In this document: positions 61,970 to 64,000 of the stretch, one piece after another
Layout: every line of letters begins with the position of its first letter
Position numbering within the stretch: the first letter of the stretch is position 1
Origin: Paratinospora sagittata
Taxonomy: Eukaryota; Streptophyta; Magnoliopsida; Ranunculales; Menispermaceae
Direction of reading: 5' to 3'
DNA length: 64,000 bases
NCBI GenBank assembly: GCA_035771175.1
Contig: CM069595.1
Location: 2,335,056-2,399,055 of the forward strand
The notes under the pieces: generated by a model
Seen by the model: only the letters and a program-made list of their open reading frames with translations
What the model was told of the DNA's origin: nothing
Databases searched by the model: none
Program-made: the position numbers and the translations under genes

Positions 61970-63903
61970 ATGAGAGCTTTAGGGTTTCTGTGGAGAAATC
62001 GAGTTCAGGAGCTTAAATGCTTGGAGTCTCTTTCGCGTTTCTGTTTCCTTTGGCGTGGTTCGAGATGGTGGGATTGTTCATTATTGGAGAAACCTTCTTT
62101 CTCCAGTTACCAGATTTGCTCTTACTCCACTGGTGAGTCTGTAATCAAAATGAAAGTTTTTTTTTTTTTTCTTTTGTAATTGTGATGTAGTTGTAAATAT
62201 TAGATTCGAAATGGTGAGTTTGTATAGTCCCTTTTTTGAGAAATGAATCTATTTAGTTGCAAGATGTTCTTTCCTCCCTGAGAAATTAATCTAAAAATGA
62301 ATTTCTAATGCCGGAGAAGAAAAAATTAATGTGTTTCTGTATTTCGATTCTGCGTGTGAGGTTGAAAATTTTGATGCAGAAAGGTTAATAAAGTTAATTG
62401 GAGTAGAGACGTATTGGTTTTGTTGTGATGATGGGGGTTTAGAAATTACTAATAGTTTTAATCATGAAATGGCAGAAGTGGTTCCTCAACTATCAACTGA
62501 CCTTATCAAGATCATGGAACAAAGGCTTTCAGCAATTGAACACAGGGCCAGTTATCTCCAAAATTTGGTAAACCAGGTAATTAATTAGTATATTCTGAAA
62601 TATCTGCTATTATTATCTGGGAGGCGTCTCATTGATTACTGAACACAGCTTCTTTGAAACGTTTGATTGCTTATAATTTTATGTCTGTGTTCTCCCTGTT
62701 GAACTTGCTAATTGATTCTTCTTTCTATTGAACCTGTGTAATTGTCTGAAGACAGCCAGAAGCATCACCAGCAGAGTATTCAAGGGCTAATAAGGAGCTC
62801 CGGAAGCTAAGTAATTCTGTGGAACTCATAAACGAGTTGAGAGCTAAACAGAAGGTATGAAGTCTGCATGGGCCCATCATGGCATTTCTTCGTATATAAG
62901 GCATTATGCAAGTGTCTACCATGCAATTTTACATTGTTTGATGAGCATCAAGTATTGAAGTTTCACTTAGTTTCTTACTTGGTCAATGCTATTAGAATTT
63001 TGGGGAATTTCCTTTGGTTTTCAATGTTTTTTTGTTATTTAAGTAATAAGCATCGCTCACTGGTAGGAGATAGACAGTTTGAACTCACTGATGGCTGAAT
63101 GCCCTAAAGATAGAGACATCCGAGACATGGCAACTGAGGAATTGACTGAAGCAATGGAAGAAGAGAAAAGACTGCAGAAACTACTTCTCAAGTCCTTACT
63201 TCCAAAGGATGAAGCCGATGAAAGAGACTGCATTTTGGAGGTGAGAGCAGGTAACAATCATTTAAGACACGGTTGCCTTGAATACATATTTCACTATCGT
63301 TTTTTTTTTTTTTGTGTGTGTGTGCTTTTGTTTTGTTGTGACTTTCTACATAAACACTTTATCTATACTTTATGTTTTGACATTATTACTGTTAACTATG
63401 ATATGAGCAGGAACAGGGGGCGAAGAAGCATCTTTATTTGCAATGGATGTATTTAAAATGTACATTTCCCTTCAACCTGTTTATATTTGTTGGCTGTAAA
63501 TTTATTTATAAGATTTTTTATTTAACTTGGTAGTTGTTAGGTATGAGAGATACTCACAGAAGAAGGGTTGGAAGTTTGAAGTTGTGGATGTGGTGGAGTC
63601 TGATCTGAAAGGATACAAGGTAAATACCTATCACCTATAAAAAAAAAGATACATGTGTTCATATGTGTTCTTTATCAGGAGGCCAGTGGTGCAATTTCTG
63701 GAGCAGATGTTTATGGAAAGCTTAAATTCGAGAGTGGAATCCATAGAGTGCAGGTGCTTTGATCAACCTCTTATCAATATCCTGAAAATAGAAATTATTG
63801 GTGACTGAATTTTTTCTGTTGGCAGCGAGTTCCTGTGACAGAAAAGTCTGGACGCGTGCATACCAGTGCAGTGTCTGTCGCTATCCTCCCTCAGGCTGAT
63901 GAG
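61970..63903 (+). CDS. Organellar class I peptide chain release factor (RF1-like), 3' end outside the window
   Basis: Visible exons: 61970-62132, 62476-62576, 62756-62854, 63067-63250, 63411-63459, 63541-63619, 63679-63753 and 63826-63903; a donor (GAG/GTGTTT) follows, so the gene goes on past 64000. The N-terminus [15 protein letters not shown] is rich in Arg and Trp with no acids before residue 14, typical of a mitochondrial presequence. RF1 text follows: [57 protein letters not shown], and [20 protein letters not shown]. Such factors bind ribosomes at stop codons and release the protein. The GGQ motif lies beyond the edge. A chloroplast role is possible but mitochondrial is more likely. 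Confidence 0.93.
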
Positions 63904-64000
63904 GTGTTTAAACCTAACCCATATTAATCTTCTTTGATGCATGATTTGAAATGAAACCCTATAAACCTTGATTCATATCCTTAGCAATGCATGACATCTA

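Noticed and set aside
1..64000. CRISPR arrays, operons, riboswitches or other bacterial systems
   Set aside because: All genes have eukaryotic introns, and no spaced direct repeats of CRISPR type were seen.

Overview
This is a window of AT-rich plant nuclear DNA, most likely from a eudicot. The evidence is intron-rich genes with GT-AG junctions, plant-only families (TGD4, BAHD acyltransferase, TPK channel, Ca2+-activated RelA/SpoT homologue, plant POT1, RADIALIS-like MYB), a Copia LTR retrotransposon, an Au-type SINE, plant LINEs and many MITEs. The species cannot be fixed from the sequence alone.

Layout. 1-5767: non-genic DNA with a decayed LINE split by a long foldback element. 5768-16298 (+): 17-exon HAD-type 5'-nucleotidase gene whose introns 10 and 11 hold an Au SINE and two LINE insertions. 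16789-18142 (-): two-exon BAHD acyltransferase. 18823-23930 (+): complete but broken Copia element between two LTRs. 25377-28247 (+): TGD4. 30678-32333 (+): two-pore K+ channel. 34537-36759 (-): TruA-type tRNA pseudouridine synthase, divergent from a 130-codon-class unknown ORF (36882-37274, +). 37785-44267 (-): POT1 telomere protein, 10 exons, with a 1.2-kb hAT-like element in intron 2. 44268-52421: MITE-rich non-genic DNA. 52422-52720 (-): first exon of a single-SANT MYB-related protein. 56215-61724 (-): CRSH, with a LINE in intron 1. 61970 to the right edge (+): organellar class I peptide chain release factor, cut off by the window.

The genes do not form an operon-like pathway. Several products (TGD4, CRSH, release factor, possibly the nucleotidase, channel and TruA protein) are expected in chloroplasts or mitochondria, but this is common in plant genomes and gives no proof of linkage. 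Two close divergent pairs (36760-36881 and 61725-61969) probably share bidirectional promoters.

No clearly new biological system is visible. The strongest sequence-level observations are the precisely datable transposon insertions with intact target-site duplications (two LINEs, one hAT, one Copia, several MITEs), a GC-AG intron in TGD4, a foldback element with pol III-like boxes in its loop, and an unrecognised small protein with a distinctive basic-aromatic C-terminus.
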